A stretch of DNA of 6,748 nt from Gammaproteobacteria bacterium (GTDB lineage Bacteria > Pseudomonadota > Gammaproteobacteria > Pseudomonadales > Azotimanducaceae_A). Position numbers and translations under genes: made by a program. The notes under the pieces were generated by a model. That model was given only the letters and a program-made list of their open reading frames with translations, had not been told where the DNA came from and ran no database searches. The stretch is taken from contig JAPPKV010000498.1 in assembly GCA_028819775.1 (NCBI GenBank), positions 1-6,748 on the forward strand. The letters run 5' to 3'. Each line of letters starts with the position of its first letter. Positions within the stretch are counted from its first letter, which is position 1. Positions 1-5,933 of this stretch are shown here, piece by piece.

Positions 1-2
1 GG

Positions 3-482
3 CGCGTCGTGGTTTCCGATTGCACGCTGCTAGGTCGCCTGTTTCGCCAGCTTGCACGCCTTGTTGGCAGCCCGCTGCCGTTCGACGACACCATCGGCCC
101 CGCCACCGTCGTGGTCATGGCGACCGGTCGGGGAAGTTCGTCATGGACACGGGTCTATCGCCGGAACGGTGGCCGGGCCCAGGCGATTCGCTCGGTGAAG
201 CGGTTCGATGGTCCCACGGGACTCGAAGAGTATCTCGGCTTCGGGCTCTGCATGGCGTTGCGGGTGCGTGCGCAAAACGCCTCGCTCCTATTCGAGAGCG
301 CGGGCTACTCCTGGGCGCTCGGGAACGTGCGGATTCCGCTGCCGAGCTGGCTGACGCCCGGCAGATTGGTGGTCCGCAGTACCGAACTCGCGGCACCCCG
401 CTTCCGGTTCTGCCTCACCCTGAGCCACCCCCGTTTCGGCGAGGTGCTTCGCCAGGAAGCGGTATTCGAGGACCCGTCATGA
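3..482 (+). CDS. DUF4166 domain protein, 5' partial
   Basis: The frame is open to the left window edge. The first possible start in the window is GTG at 9, giving 157 residues, but the visible protein begins inside the domain, so the true start probably lies upstream. Features I associate with DUF4166 are a P-L-P-F-D-D segment followed by I-G-P-A-T-V-V-V, a W-T-R-V-Y-R-R strand, F-G-L-C-M-A-L-R-V, and a C-terminal R-F-R-F...HPRFGEVLRQ stretch ending in F-E-D-P. DUF4166 has no firmly known biochemical role. It often occurs beside or fused to NAD(P)-binding oxidoreductases. Here its TGA stop (480-482) overlaps the ATG of such an enzyme by four bases, which points to one transcript and translational coupling. 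There is no signal peptide or membrane segment in the visible part. The family call comes from recalled sequence pattern, not a search. Confidence 0.8.
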   Translation, partial: RVVVSDCTLLGRLFRQLARLVGSPLPFDDTIGPATVVVMATGRGSSSWTRVYRRNGGRAQAIRSVKRFDGPTGLEEYLGFGLCMALRVRAQNASLLFESAGYSWALGNVRIPLPSWLTPGRLVVRSTELAAPRFRFCLTLSHPRFGEVLRQEAVFEDPS

Positions 483-1912
483 TTCCGCAGGAAGTCTGGT
501 TGGTGGTCTCCCTCCAGGTGGTGCTCGGTTTCGCCGATGTCGCCGTGCACCACGAACTGATCGCGCGGCTGCCCTGGCGGTCCGGCGCCGCGCCGGAACT
601 CCGCCTGCACGGCGCGCGCAACCTCGTCTACGCGGTGATCTTCCTGACGCTCGCGTGGGTGGTGCCGTTCGGCTGGACCGCGCTGATCCTGGCCGGACTC
701 CTCCTGGCCGAAGCCACGATCACCTTCGTCGACTGGATCGTCGAGGATTCTTCCCGACCGCTGCCGGTGTCGGAACGGGTTCTCCATGGCCTGCTGGCGA
801 TCAATTTCGGCGTGCTGCTGGCGCTGGTGGCACCCATCATCTGGCAATGGCTGAGCGAGCCGGCCTCCGTCGAGTTCGTCGTTCGAGGCGTCTGGTCGTG
901 GCTGGCAACCGTGGCCGCCGCCGGGTTGCTGGCCATGGCGATCCGGGACTTCGCCGCCGGACGACGGGTGGGCCGATTCCGAACCAGACCGCTGCCCTTG
1001 GACTTGCCGGACCGCCAACGCTGGCTCGTGACCGGTGGCACCGGGTTCGTGGGCCGACGATTGACCGAGGCACTGGCGGGCGATGGGCACGAGGTCACGG
1101 TTCTCACCCGGGACACCCAACGCGCTCGGAATCTCAGCGCCCCGTTCCGCGTGGTGACGAGTCTCGATCAGATCGATTCCAGCGAACAGATCGACGTGGT
1201 CGTTCACTTGGCGGGGGAACCCGTGGCGGGAGGACCCTGGACCCCGGCGAGACGGGAGCGTATCGAACGTTCCCGCCCGGAAATGGCGAAGCGGTTGATC
1301 GAACTCATTCGCCGTCTCGAAGTGAAGCCGAAGGTTCTGGTCGGCGCTTCCGCGGTGGGCTGGTACGGCGACTGTGGCGAAGCGGTGCTCAACGAGGGTG
1401 CCGACTACCGGGACTGCTTTGCGCATCGCAGTTGCGAGGCAGCGGAGGCCGCGGCGGCCGAAGCCGAACGCCTCGGCGTCCGCGTCGTCATGTTGCGGAT
1501 CGGACTGGTCCTCGGGCGCGAGGACGGGCTCCTGGCCAAGCTGCTGACCCCTTTCGACTTGGGGCTTGGCGCAAGGCTCGGCTCGGGCAGACAGTGGATG
1601 TCCTGGATCGAACGGGACGACCTCGTACGGCTGATCGCCTTCGCCTCCACCCAGGAGGCAATTCGTGGTTCCGTGAACGCCGTTGCGCCCCACGCGGTCA
1701 CCAATTCCGTATTCACCTGCGCCCTGGCCCGGGCCCTGCGTCGGCCTGCATGGTTCGCACTGCCTCGAGTCCTGCTAGTGGGTGTGCTCGGCGACATGGC
1801 GCGGGAACTCATGCTGGCGAGCCAACGGGCCGTTCCGGCCAAGGTGCTCGACAACGGATTCGAGTTCCGATTTCCCGAGATCGATGCCGCTCTCGCCAAG
1901 GCGCTGTCCTGA
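479..1912 (+). CDS. TIGR01777-type epimerase-like oxidoreductase with N-terminal membrane domain
   Basis: The protein has 477 residues. I chose ATG 479 because GAGGA lies six bases upstream (468-472) and the ATG overlaps the previous stop; the same frame is open further upstream, but that stretch is a shadow of the DUF4166 gene. Residues 1-160 hold about five hydrophobic segments (roughly 5-25, 47-62, 64-84, 102-124, 136-155), so the protein should sit in the inner membrane with the enzyme domain in the cytoplasm. Residues 181-477 form an extended SDR domain. The nucleotide-binding glycine motif T-G-G-T-G-F-V-G is at 185-192, and H-L-A-G-E-P at 243-248. S-A-V-G-W-Y-G is at 291-297, R-I-G-L-V-L-G at 340-346, and L-G-S-G-R-Q-W-M-S-W-I at 367-377; the last two are typical of TIGR01777/YfcH. 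The usual W-I-H-x-D-D is W-I-E-R-D-D here. The substrate of this family is unknown. The membrane-domain fusion is a recurring arrangement as far as I recall. Confidence 0.88.
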   Translation: MIPQEVWLVVSLQVVLGFADVAVHHELIARLPWRSGAAPELRLHGARNLVYAVIFLTLAWVVPFGWTALILAGLLLAEATITFVDWIVEDSSRPLPVSERVLHGLLAINFGVLLALVAPIIWQWLSEPASVEFVVRGVWSWLATVAAAGLLAMAIRDFAAGRRVGRFRTRPLPLDLPDRQRWLVTGGTGFVGRRLTEALAGDGHEVTVLTRDTQRARNLSAPFRVVTSLDQIDSSEQIDVVVHLAGEPVAGGPWTPARRERIERSRPEMAKRLIELIRRLEVKPKVLVGASAVGWYGDCGEAVLNEGADYRDCFAHRSCEAAEAAAAEAERLGVRVVMLRIGLVLGREDGLLAKLLTPFDLGLGARLGSGRQWMSWIERDDLVRLIAFASTQEAIRGSVNAVAPHAVTNSVFTCALARALRRPAWFALPRVLLVGVLGDMARELMLASQRAVPAKVLDNGFEFRFPEIDAALAKALS

Positions 1913-1924
1913 TTGTCGATACCG

Positions 1925-2290
1925 ATGGTCACCAAGGTCTACTACAACAGCGCCTGCCCGGTCTGCGACGCCGGAATCCGGTGCCAGCGCGTCAAGCTCG
2001 ACGCCTGCCGTGCGTCGGTGGAGTGGATCGACGTACACGCAGACAACCAGGCAGCAGCCGAGATCGGCGCAGATCTGGAATTCGTCCGCGAGCGGCTGCA
2101 CGTGGTCGACGCCGAAGGCGGGCTTCACGTGGGTGCCGATGCGATCACCGAGTTGATGGCGGCAACCCCTCGACGCCACTGGGCCGCCCGCCTGGTTCGG
2201 CTCCCGGTGGTCCGGCAATCCGCGCGTCTCGCGTACAACGCCTTTGCCGTCCTGCTCTACCGGTGGAATCGTCGTAGGAAGCGCTGGTAG
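1925..2290 (+). CDS. DCC family (DUF393) thiol-disulfide oxidoreductase-like protein
   Basis: A small protein of 121 residues from ATG 1925. It opens with V-Y-Y-N-S-A-C-P-V-C-D-A-G, the diagnostic N-terminal strand and CxxC pair of the DCC/DUF393 family (Cys11 and Cys14). The later part has H-V-V-D-A-E-G-G-L-H-V-G-A-D-A, matching the family's second half, and a basic C-terminal tail (R-R-R-K-R-W). The family is predicted to have a thioredoxin-like fold and thiol redox activity, but substrates are not established. An alternative TTG start at 1913 directly follows the previous stop and would add four residues. Neither start has a clear Shine-Dalgarno sequence, so translation is probably coupled to the upstream gene. 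There is no signal peptide, so a cytoplasmic location is likely. Confidence 0.85.
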   Translation: MVTKVYYNSACPVCDAGIRCQRVKLDACRASVEWIDVHADNQAAAEIGADLEFVRERLHVVDAEGGLHVGADAITELMAATPRRHWAARLVRLPVVRQSARLAYNAFAVLLYRWNRRRKRW

Positions 2291-2357
2291 CGACCTGGTC
2301 TTTCGGCGCTGGTGATCGAGAGGGTAGGCTAGCGCTTTCGATTCCTCGGAGCCTGCC

Positions 2358-3539
2358 ATGAACGGCCCCCTTGCCGGGTACACCGTCCTGGATCTCACCA
2401 TCGCCCGCGCTGGCCCGACCGCAGTGCGGCTTCTCGCGGATTGGGGTGCCGACGTGATCAAGATCGAAGCGCCACCCGCGGTGGGCGGCGCCATGACCGG
2501 TGCCCGGCGGGGACCGGACGAGCAGAACCTGCACCGCAACAAGCGGAGCCTCTGCATCAACCTGAAGGATCCGGAAGGCCACGCGTTGTTCATGACCCTG
2601 GCGGCGAAGGCGGACGTCATCGTCGAGAACTTCCGCGCCGAGGTGAAGCATCGGCTCAAGGTCGACTACGAGTCGGTCAGAATGGTGAACGAGTCGATCG
2701 TCTACGCGAGCATCTCCGGTTTCGGCCAGGACGGTCCGTACAGCAAGCGGCCCGGGGTCGACCAGATCGTTCAAGGCATGAGCGGCTTGATGTCCATCAC
2801 CGGCGAACCGGGCCGCGGGCCTATGCGGGTCGGTATCGCAATCAGCGACACCGCCGCCGGCATGTTCCTGGGCCAGGGCATCCTGCTGGCGCTATTGCAT
2901 CGGGAGAAGACCGGGGAAGGGCAGTGGGTTCACACGTCGCTTCTGGAAGCCATGTTGAACAAGCTCGACTTCCAGGGCGCCCGTTACACGATGCTGGGCG
3001 ACGTTCCCGGCCAACAGGGCAACGACCACCCCATCGCGACGCCCATGGGCGCGTTCCGGTGCAAGGACGGCCACGTCAACATCGCCGCGCCGTCGGATCG
3101 GATGTGGAAGAGCTTCTGCGATGCCGTCGGGGCTGATTCGCTACTTGCCGACGAGCGCTACGACTCGGTGCGCAAACGTCGCGCCGAGAAGGTCGAGTTG
3201 AACGCGGAGATCGAGAAGGCGATTGCACACCTGCCGGTGGAGGAAGTCGTCGGGAAACTGAACGCGGCGGGCGTCCCTTGCGGCCCCATCGGCGACATCC
3301 AAGGAGGGTTCGAAAACCCCCAAGCTAAACACTTGGGTATGGCAAAGCGTGCCGTGCACGCCGAACTCGGCGAGGTCAACCTCATTCGTTCACCGATAAA
3401 CCTTTCGCGCTTTCCGCACCCGGAGTGCTTCGACCACGCTGCGCCGGACCCTGGGGCCGACAGCGACCGCGTGCTCGCGGAGTTCGGCTTTGCGCCGAAC
3501 GAGATCGAGGAACTGCGCGCCAGCGGCGCCGTCTACTGA
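2358..3539 (+). CDS. CaiB/BaiF (family III) CoA-transferase
   Basis: The protein has 393 residues, a usual length for the family. GGAG at 2348-2351 lies six bases before the ATG and supports the start. It opens with P-L-A-G-Y-T-V-L-D-L-T...A-G-P, followed by L-L-A-D-W-G-A-D-V-I-K-I-E (25-37), the standard N-terminal signature. R-N-K-R-S-L-C-I-N-L-K (60-70), N-F-R (91-93) and S-I-S-G-F-G-Q-D-G-P-Y (118-128) follow. The expected catalytic aspartate, which forms the acyl-anhydride in transfer between CoA and a carboxylic acid, is Asp164 in I-S-D-T-A-A-G. H-R-E-K-T-G-E-G-Q-W (181-190) and the C-terminal G-V-P-C-G-P-I motif (305-311) complete the pattern. The acyl substrate cannot be told from sequence; relatives include formyl-CoA transferase, carnitine CoA-transferase and 2-methylacyl-CoA racemases. 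It is convergent with the selenoprotein gene. Confidence 0.93.
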   Translation: MNGPLAGYTVLDLTIARAGPTAVRLLADWGADVIKIEAPPAVGGAMTGARRGPDEQNLHRNKRSLCINLKDPEGHALFMTLAAKADVIVENFRAEVKHRLKVDYESVRMVNESIVYASISGFGQDGPYSKRPGVDQIVQGMSGLMSITGEPGRGPMRVGIAISDTAAGMFLGQGILLALLHREKTGEGQWVHTSLLEAMLNKLDFQGARYTMLGDVPGQQGNDHPIATPMGAFRCKDGHVNIAAPSDRMWKSFCDAVGADSLLADERYDSVRKRRAEKVELNAEIEKAIAHLPVEEVVGKLNAAGVPCGPIGDIQGGFENPQAKHLGMAKRAVHAELGEVNLIRSPINLSRFPHPECFDHAAPDPGADSDRVLAEFGFAPNEIEELRASGAVY

Positions 3540-3561
3540 CGCACCGGTTTTCTCGGAGTTC

Positions 3562-3658
3562 CGTAGGGGCAGGGCTATCGCGCCCCAAGGGCGCGCCCCC
3601 GCCCGTATTGAACGCAGACGGAAATTCGGTGCGGGCCGGGACAAGCCCGGCCCCTACG
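3562..3658. repeat. Inverted pair of CGTAGGGGC palindromic repeats between convergent genes
   Basis: CGTAGGGGC at 3562-3570 on the plus strand is mirrored by its reverse complement at 3650-3658, so the gap between the convergent genes is bounded by inverted copies. The right copy is a perfect hairpin: GGGCCGGG (3633-3640), loop ACAAG, CCCGGCCC (3646-3653). The left copy is degenerate; GGGGC (3566-3570) can pair with GCCCC (3582-3586), and CGCGCCC (3579-3585) with GGGCGCG (3589-3595). This looks like a REP/BIME-type doublet or a small MITE-like unit. It contains no ORF of its own. With no T-tract after the stems it is not a classic intrinsic terminator, but it may still limit read-through between the two converging transcripts. 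The TAG stop of the minus-strand gene lies inside the right copy. Confidence 0.75.
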
Positions 3659-4172
3659 AGGTCAACGCATCCACCACCGCGTCGACGCATTCGTCCGCCT
3701 TGGCGCGCATCTCGTCGTCCGTCGCGTCCTGGATGGGATGCGCGACGAACACGCGGCGCGCGTCGTTCATGCCGAGCGCCTCGGCTTGGGCCGTCGCCGC
3801 GTCGACGAACTCCGAAGAAGCGATGCTGACCGAGGGAACTCCCTGGATCTCGAACCATACCGTGTCATGCAAACTGCACGTGGTACAGGAGCCTCAGTCG
3901 GCTAGCGCCTCGATGACGAAGTCGTTCGTGTCGCGGATATCGCGCCGCAACGCGTCCGGCGCCGGCTTGGTGAACGTCGGCTTCGCGTAGCGGTTGATGG
4001 CGACATCCGGCAAGCGTTCGGCAAGCCGCGTCTCGAGCCGGTCGAGCAGGATGTTGCCGCGCGGCTTGGAGATGTCGAGCAGGGCGACGTTGCCCCGGAT
4101 CGCACCCGGGCGCGGCGTCACGGTGCGCGCCACCGGCACCCGCTCGTCCGTGGGGTCTAGGATGGTGGTCAT
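3654..4172 (-). CDS. UGSC family selenoprotein (in-frame TGA read as selenocysteine)
   Basis: The coding frame runs from ATG 4172-4170 to TAG 3656-3654 and is interrupted only by TGA at 3896-3894. Reading that TGA as selenocysteine gives one 172-residue protein with Sec93. The centre reads A-D-U-G-S-C-T-T-C-S-L-H-D-T-V-W-F-E, where U-G-S-C is the signature of the UGSC (seleno)protein family; other members carry Cys at the U position. The upstream half has L-L-D-I-S-K-P-R-G-N (31-40) and K-P-T-F-T-K-P-A-P (64-72). The downstream half has G-I/V-P-S-V, A-x-x-Q-A-x-A-L-G-M and a V-A-H-P-I segment, all matching the family as I recall it. Sec93/Cys96 form a U-x-x-C pair, and Cys96/Cys99 a second C-x-x-C, so thiol-selenol redox chemistry is likely; the substrate is unknown. 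GGAGGAGG just upstream is a strong ribosome binding site. The gene is third after the RraA-like and thioredoxin-fold genes. The alternative, a nonsense-mutated gene, is unlikely because the stop falls exactly on the family's Sec position and a SECIS-like hairpin follows. Confidence 0.92.
3856..3887 (-). promoter_or_regulatory. Candidate bacterial SECIS element
   Basis: The mRNA right after the UGA can fold as follows, counting nucleotides after the UGA. A lower helix pairs UGUACC (7-12) with GGUAUG (33-38), with two G-U pairs at its base. An internal loop has A13 on one side and ACAC (29-32) on the other. An upper helix pairs CGUGCA (14-19) with UGCAUG (23-28), and the apical loop is GUU (20-22). 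Bacterial SECIS elements lie inside the coding region just past the UGA and carry a conserved G in a small apical loop, about 16-37 nt from the UGA; here the loop G is nt 20. SelB would bind this hairpin to deliver Sec-tRNA. The fold was made by eye, with no energy calculation. Confidence 0.75.
3894..3896 (-). other. Selenocysteine codon (TGA)
   Basis: This in-frame TGA lies between codons for A-L-A-D and G-S-C-T-T-C. Standard translation would stop here after 92 residues and leave the downstream 79 residues as an orphan frame beginning at a TTG with no ribosome binding site. Recoding as Sec restores the family motif exactly. Confidence 0.9.
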
Positions 4173-4176
4173 GGTT

Positions 4177-4184
4177 CCTCCTCC
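4177..4184 (-). promoter_or_regulatory. Ribosome binding site of the selenoprotein gene
   Basis: The minus strand reads GGAGGAGG followed by AACC and the ATG at 4172. This near-perfect Shine-Dalgarno sequence decides the start. It rules out the 28-residue upstream extension that the open frame would allow, which runs through the intergenic region. Confidence 0.85.
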
Positions 4185-4224
4185 AGTTCCTTCTTCGTTT
4201 CCAGTGTGTCGGATTCGCAGCGGT

Positions 4225-4239
4225 GTCGGCAAGTCCGAC
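4225..4239 (-). other. Small hairpin in the leader of the selenoprotein gene
   Basis: GTCGG (4225-4229) pairs with CCGAC (4235-4239) around a five-base loop. It lies beside the larger palindromic repeat at 4245-4265, so two hairpins sit in tandem in the 93-base gap between the thioredoxin-fold gene and the selenoprotein gene. They could affect mRNA stability or relative expression of the two genes. No T-tract is present, so it does not look like a simple terminator. Confidence 0.35.
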
Positions 4240-4244
4240 GGCAC

Positions 4245-4270
4245 GGGCCGCCACAAGGGCGGCCCCTACG
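4245..4270 (-). repeat. CGTAGGGGC palindromic repeat, perfect hairpin copy
   Basis: GGGCCGCC (4245-4252) and GGCGGCCC (4258-4265) form a perfect 8-bp stem around ACAAG, and CGTAGGGGC reads on the minus strand from 4270 to 4262. Compared with the copy at 3633-3658, the loop and outer six base pairs are identical. The two loop-closing pairs are swapped from G-C to C-G on both arms, so pairing is kept. The TAG stop of the thioredoxin-fold gene is part of this repeat. Confidence 0.75.
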
Positions 4271-5825
4271 GGTCGATTTTCTGGGATACCGGCATCGAGC
4301 CGATCTCGCCGCCGGCCCAGCCATGGAAGACCCCGGAGAACTTGCCGGCCTCGGCGCCCGCCACGACGATGTGGATATTTCCCTTGGAGGCGAACTTCGG
4401 CGTCGGTCGGTTGCGGCGCTCTTCCGGCATCGCTGCGAGGCGTTCCGGCGACAATCCGCCGCCGGCGTCCTCGGTGGATGCAAGTTCGGCGAGCGGACGG
4501 GCGGTCACCTTCTGGATCTGTTCGCGGATGTCGTCCTTGGTGAAGCCGTCGCGCTGCAGGGTGTCGACGTGCTCCGGCGAGATCACCAGCAACGCATCGC
4601 CCGCGTTGTGCGCGCGTACATGGTGCGCAGCTTCCATGGACAAGCCGAAACTACCCGCTAGCTGCTTGGCCGTCCGCGACGATTGATCGACGCACAGGGC
4701 CGGCCCGCTGGTCATCGCGAACACCGTGACCACGGAGTCCTCGGGCGCGAAGCCTCGTTCTACGTGCAGCGGTTCCCAGGGACTTCGCTCCTCCCATTCG
4801 GGGAAGCACATCGTGAACTTCATGGGATTGCCCAAGGTGGAGCGCTCGGTTCCCCCCGGCTTGGCACCGCCGATGTTGCGCACCGCCAAGCGAACAGCGC
4901 GCCCGATGGCGGCGTTTGCCCGGCTACCTTGCCCAAGCACACCGAGGCCCATGTTCATCCCGACCCGCTCGCGAATGGGGCCGTTGACGATCATCACCGG
5001 CGACGCGCCCATGGTGGTGGCGTTCACGCCATGGATGTTGAAGGTCTTGTTGCAGATCGCCTCGACGGTGGCGATGACCACCGGCAGGTACTCGGGTTTG
5101 CAGCCGGCCAGCACGGCATTGATGGCGATCTTCTCGACCGTGGCGGGCGCATAGTTCGGTGGAACCTCCGCGACCACCTCCTGGCTGTCCCGCCGGGTGC
5201 CGCCGAGCATCCTCAATACCCGCTCGGGTGTCGGGGGTACCACGGGCAGGCCGTCCGTGAAGCCTTGGTCGAACAGGAACTCGTGGACGTCGTCTGCGGG
5301 TGCAATCTGGATCTTGCGGGCACGTAGCGGACTGTTCTCTGACGCGGCCCGCAGGCGCTCGGCGATCACGGGATCCTGCGTCAGCGAACCGCAACCGGGA
5401 CGCCACTTGGGCAGTGATTCCCAGTCCACGTCCGCGTTCGGCAAATGGCTCTCGAAGAATGCCCGCCATTCCGCCCGGTCGAAGCCGACCAGCCGGTCGA
5501 CCTCTTCGCCATCCGCGTTCGCGGCCAGCACGAGCGGCACGGTCTCGACGTCGTATGCGAACGACACCTTGAGCGTCGAGTCGTCCAGGAGGGGCATCGA
5601 AAGCCCATGCCGGTCGATCAACGTGCGGTTGCCCTCCGCGGTCTGGCCCGCCGCGAGAACCGGCACCTCGCCGGCATCGTGGGCCACCTGCAGAAGCGGC
5701 ATGACCAGGTTGCAGGTTGGACAATCCTCCTTGACGAAACAGACGAAGGCCGGCGAACCGGTTGGAAACGCCCGGTTCTCGCCCGCCATGTCGGCGAGTG
5801 AGAACGGAGGCAGAACACTTGCCAT
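4266..5825 (-). CDS. Thioredoxin-fold protein with large conserved C-terminal domain
   Basis: The protein has 519 residues. ATG 5825 is the furthest upstream start in the frame; a weak purine stretch (AGAAGA) precedes it. Residues about 1-130 form a thioredoxin/TlpA-like domain: F-V-C-F-V-K-E-D-C-P-T-C (27-38) holds the redox pair Cys35/Cys38, and V-E-T-V-P (93-97) fits the cis-proline loop. There is no signal peptide, so it should be cytoplasmic. A linker with P-G-C-G-S (143-147) leads to a domain of about 340 residues that begins with E-F-L-F-D-Q-G-F-T-D-G-L-P-V-V-P-P-T (182-199) and is rich in glycine and asparagine. I do not know a function for this domain. It contains Cys242, Cys258, Cys340 and Cys378, and G-V-N-A-T-T-M-G-A-S-P (266-276). 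The gene ends 93 bases before the UGSC selenoprotein start, so the two are probably co-transcribed. It could reduce, or be reduced by, that selenoprotein. Confidence 0.85.
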   Translation of the reverse strand: MASVLPPFSLADMAGENRAFPTGSPAFVCFVKEDCPTCNLVMPLLQVAHDAGEVPVLAAGQTAEGNRTLIDRHGLSMPLLDDSTLKVSFAYDVETVPLVLAANADGEEVDRLVGFDRAEWRAFFESHLPNADVDWESLPKWRPGCGSLTQDPVIAERLRAASENSPLRARKIQIAPADDVHEFLFDQGFTDGLPVVPPTPERVLRMLGGTRRDSQEVVAEVPPNYAPATVEKIAINAVLAGCKPEYLPVVIATVEAICNKTFNIHGVNATTMGASPVMIVNGPIRERVGMNMGLGVLGQGSRANAAIGRAVRLAVRNIGGAKPGGTERSTLGNPMKFTMCFPEWEERSPWEPLHVERGFAPEDSVVTVFAMTSGPALCVDQSSRTAKQLAGSFGLSMEAAHHVRAHNAGDALLVISPEHVDTLQRDGFTKDDIREQIQKVTARPLAELASTEDAGGGLSPERLAAMPEERRNRPTPKFASKGNIHIVVAGAEAGKFSGVFHGWAGGEIGSMPVSQKIDP

Positions 5826-5913
5826 GGCTAGTCTTCTTTTCCGTCGGGCAGCATTGTCACTCGACTCAACTTCCGAATGCCGTCACAGGGCCTTCCACTT
5901 ATCGGTCCGAGGT

Positions 5914-5929
5914 GCGCCTCGCTAGGCGT
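5914..5929 (-). terminator. Weak hairpin after the RraA-like gene
   Basis: Five Watson-Crick pairs plus one G-T pair form between GCGCCT (5914-5919) and AGGCGT (5924-5929) with a four-base loop, just past the stop of the RraA-like gene. There is no T-tract, so intrinsic termination is doubtful; it may be an mRNA 3' end or processing structure. The remaining bases up to 5826 show no gene. Confidence 0.25.
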
Positions 5930-5933
5930 CAAG

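Noticed and set aside
20..478. 153-residue N-terminal extension of the TIGR01777 protein
   Set aside because: The stretch overlaps the DUF4166 gene in another frame and has low-quality composition; ATG 479 has a good ribosome binding site and a typical N-terminus.
305..1693. 462-residue open frame on the minus strand
   Set aside because: It lies wholly antisense to the DUF4166 and TIGR01777 genes; the composition (runs of G, R, H, Q) is typical of a GC-rich shadow and no domain is recognisable.
655..2277. 540-residue plus-strand frame overlapping the oxidoreductase and DCC genes
   Set aside because: It is an Arg/Gly-rich out-of-frame shadow of two well-supported genes.
3382..3858. 158-residue minus-strand frame across the convergent gene ends
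   Set aside because: It crosses the repeat region and is out of frame with the selenoprotein; Arg/Gly-rich with no recognisable domain.
3654..3872. Separate 72-residue gene starting at TTG 3872
   Set aside because: It is the C-terminal part of the selenoprotein, in frame with the upstream half; no ribosome binding site precedes the TTG.
3894..3896. TGA as a true nonsense mutation making a pseudogene
   Set aside because: Both halves keep family motifs, the TGA is exactly at the family's Sec/Cys position and a SECIS-like hairpin follows; decay would not be expected to give this combination.
4173..4256. 28-residue N-terminal extension of the selenoprotein
   Set aside because: It runs through the intergenic hairpins and the Shine-Dalgarno sequence; ATG 4172 is clearly the start.
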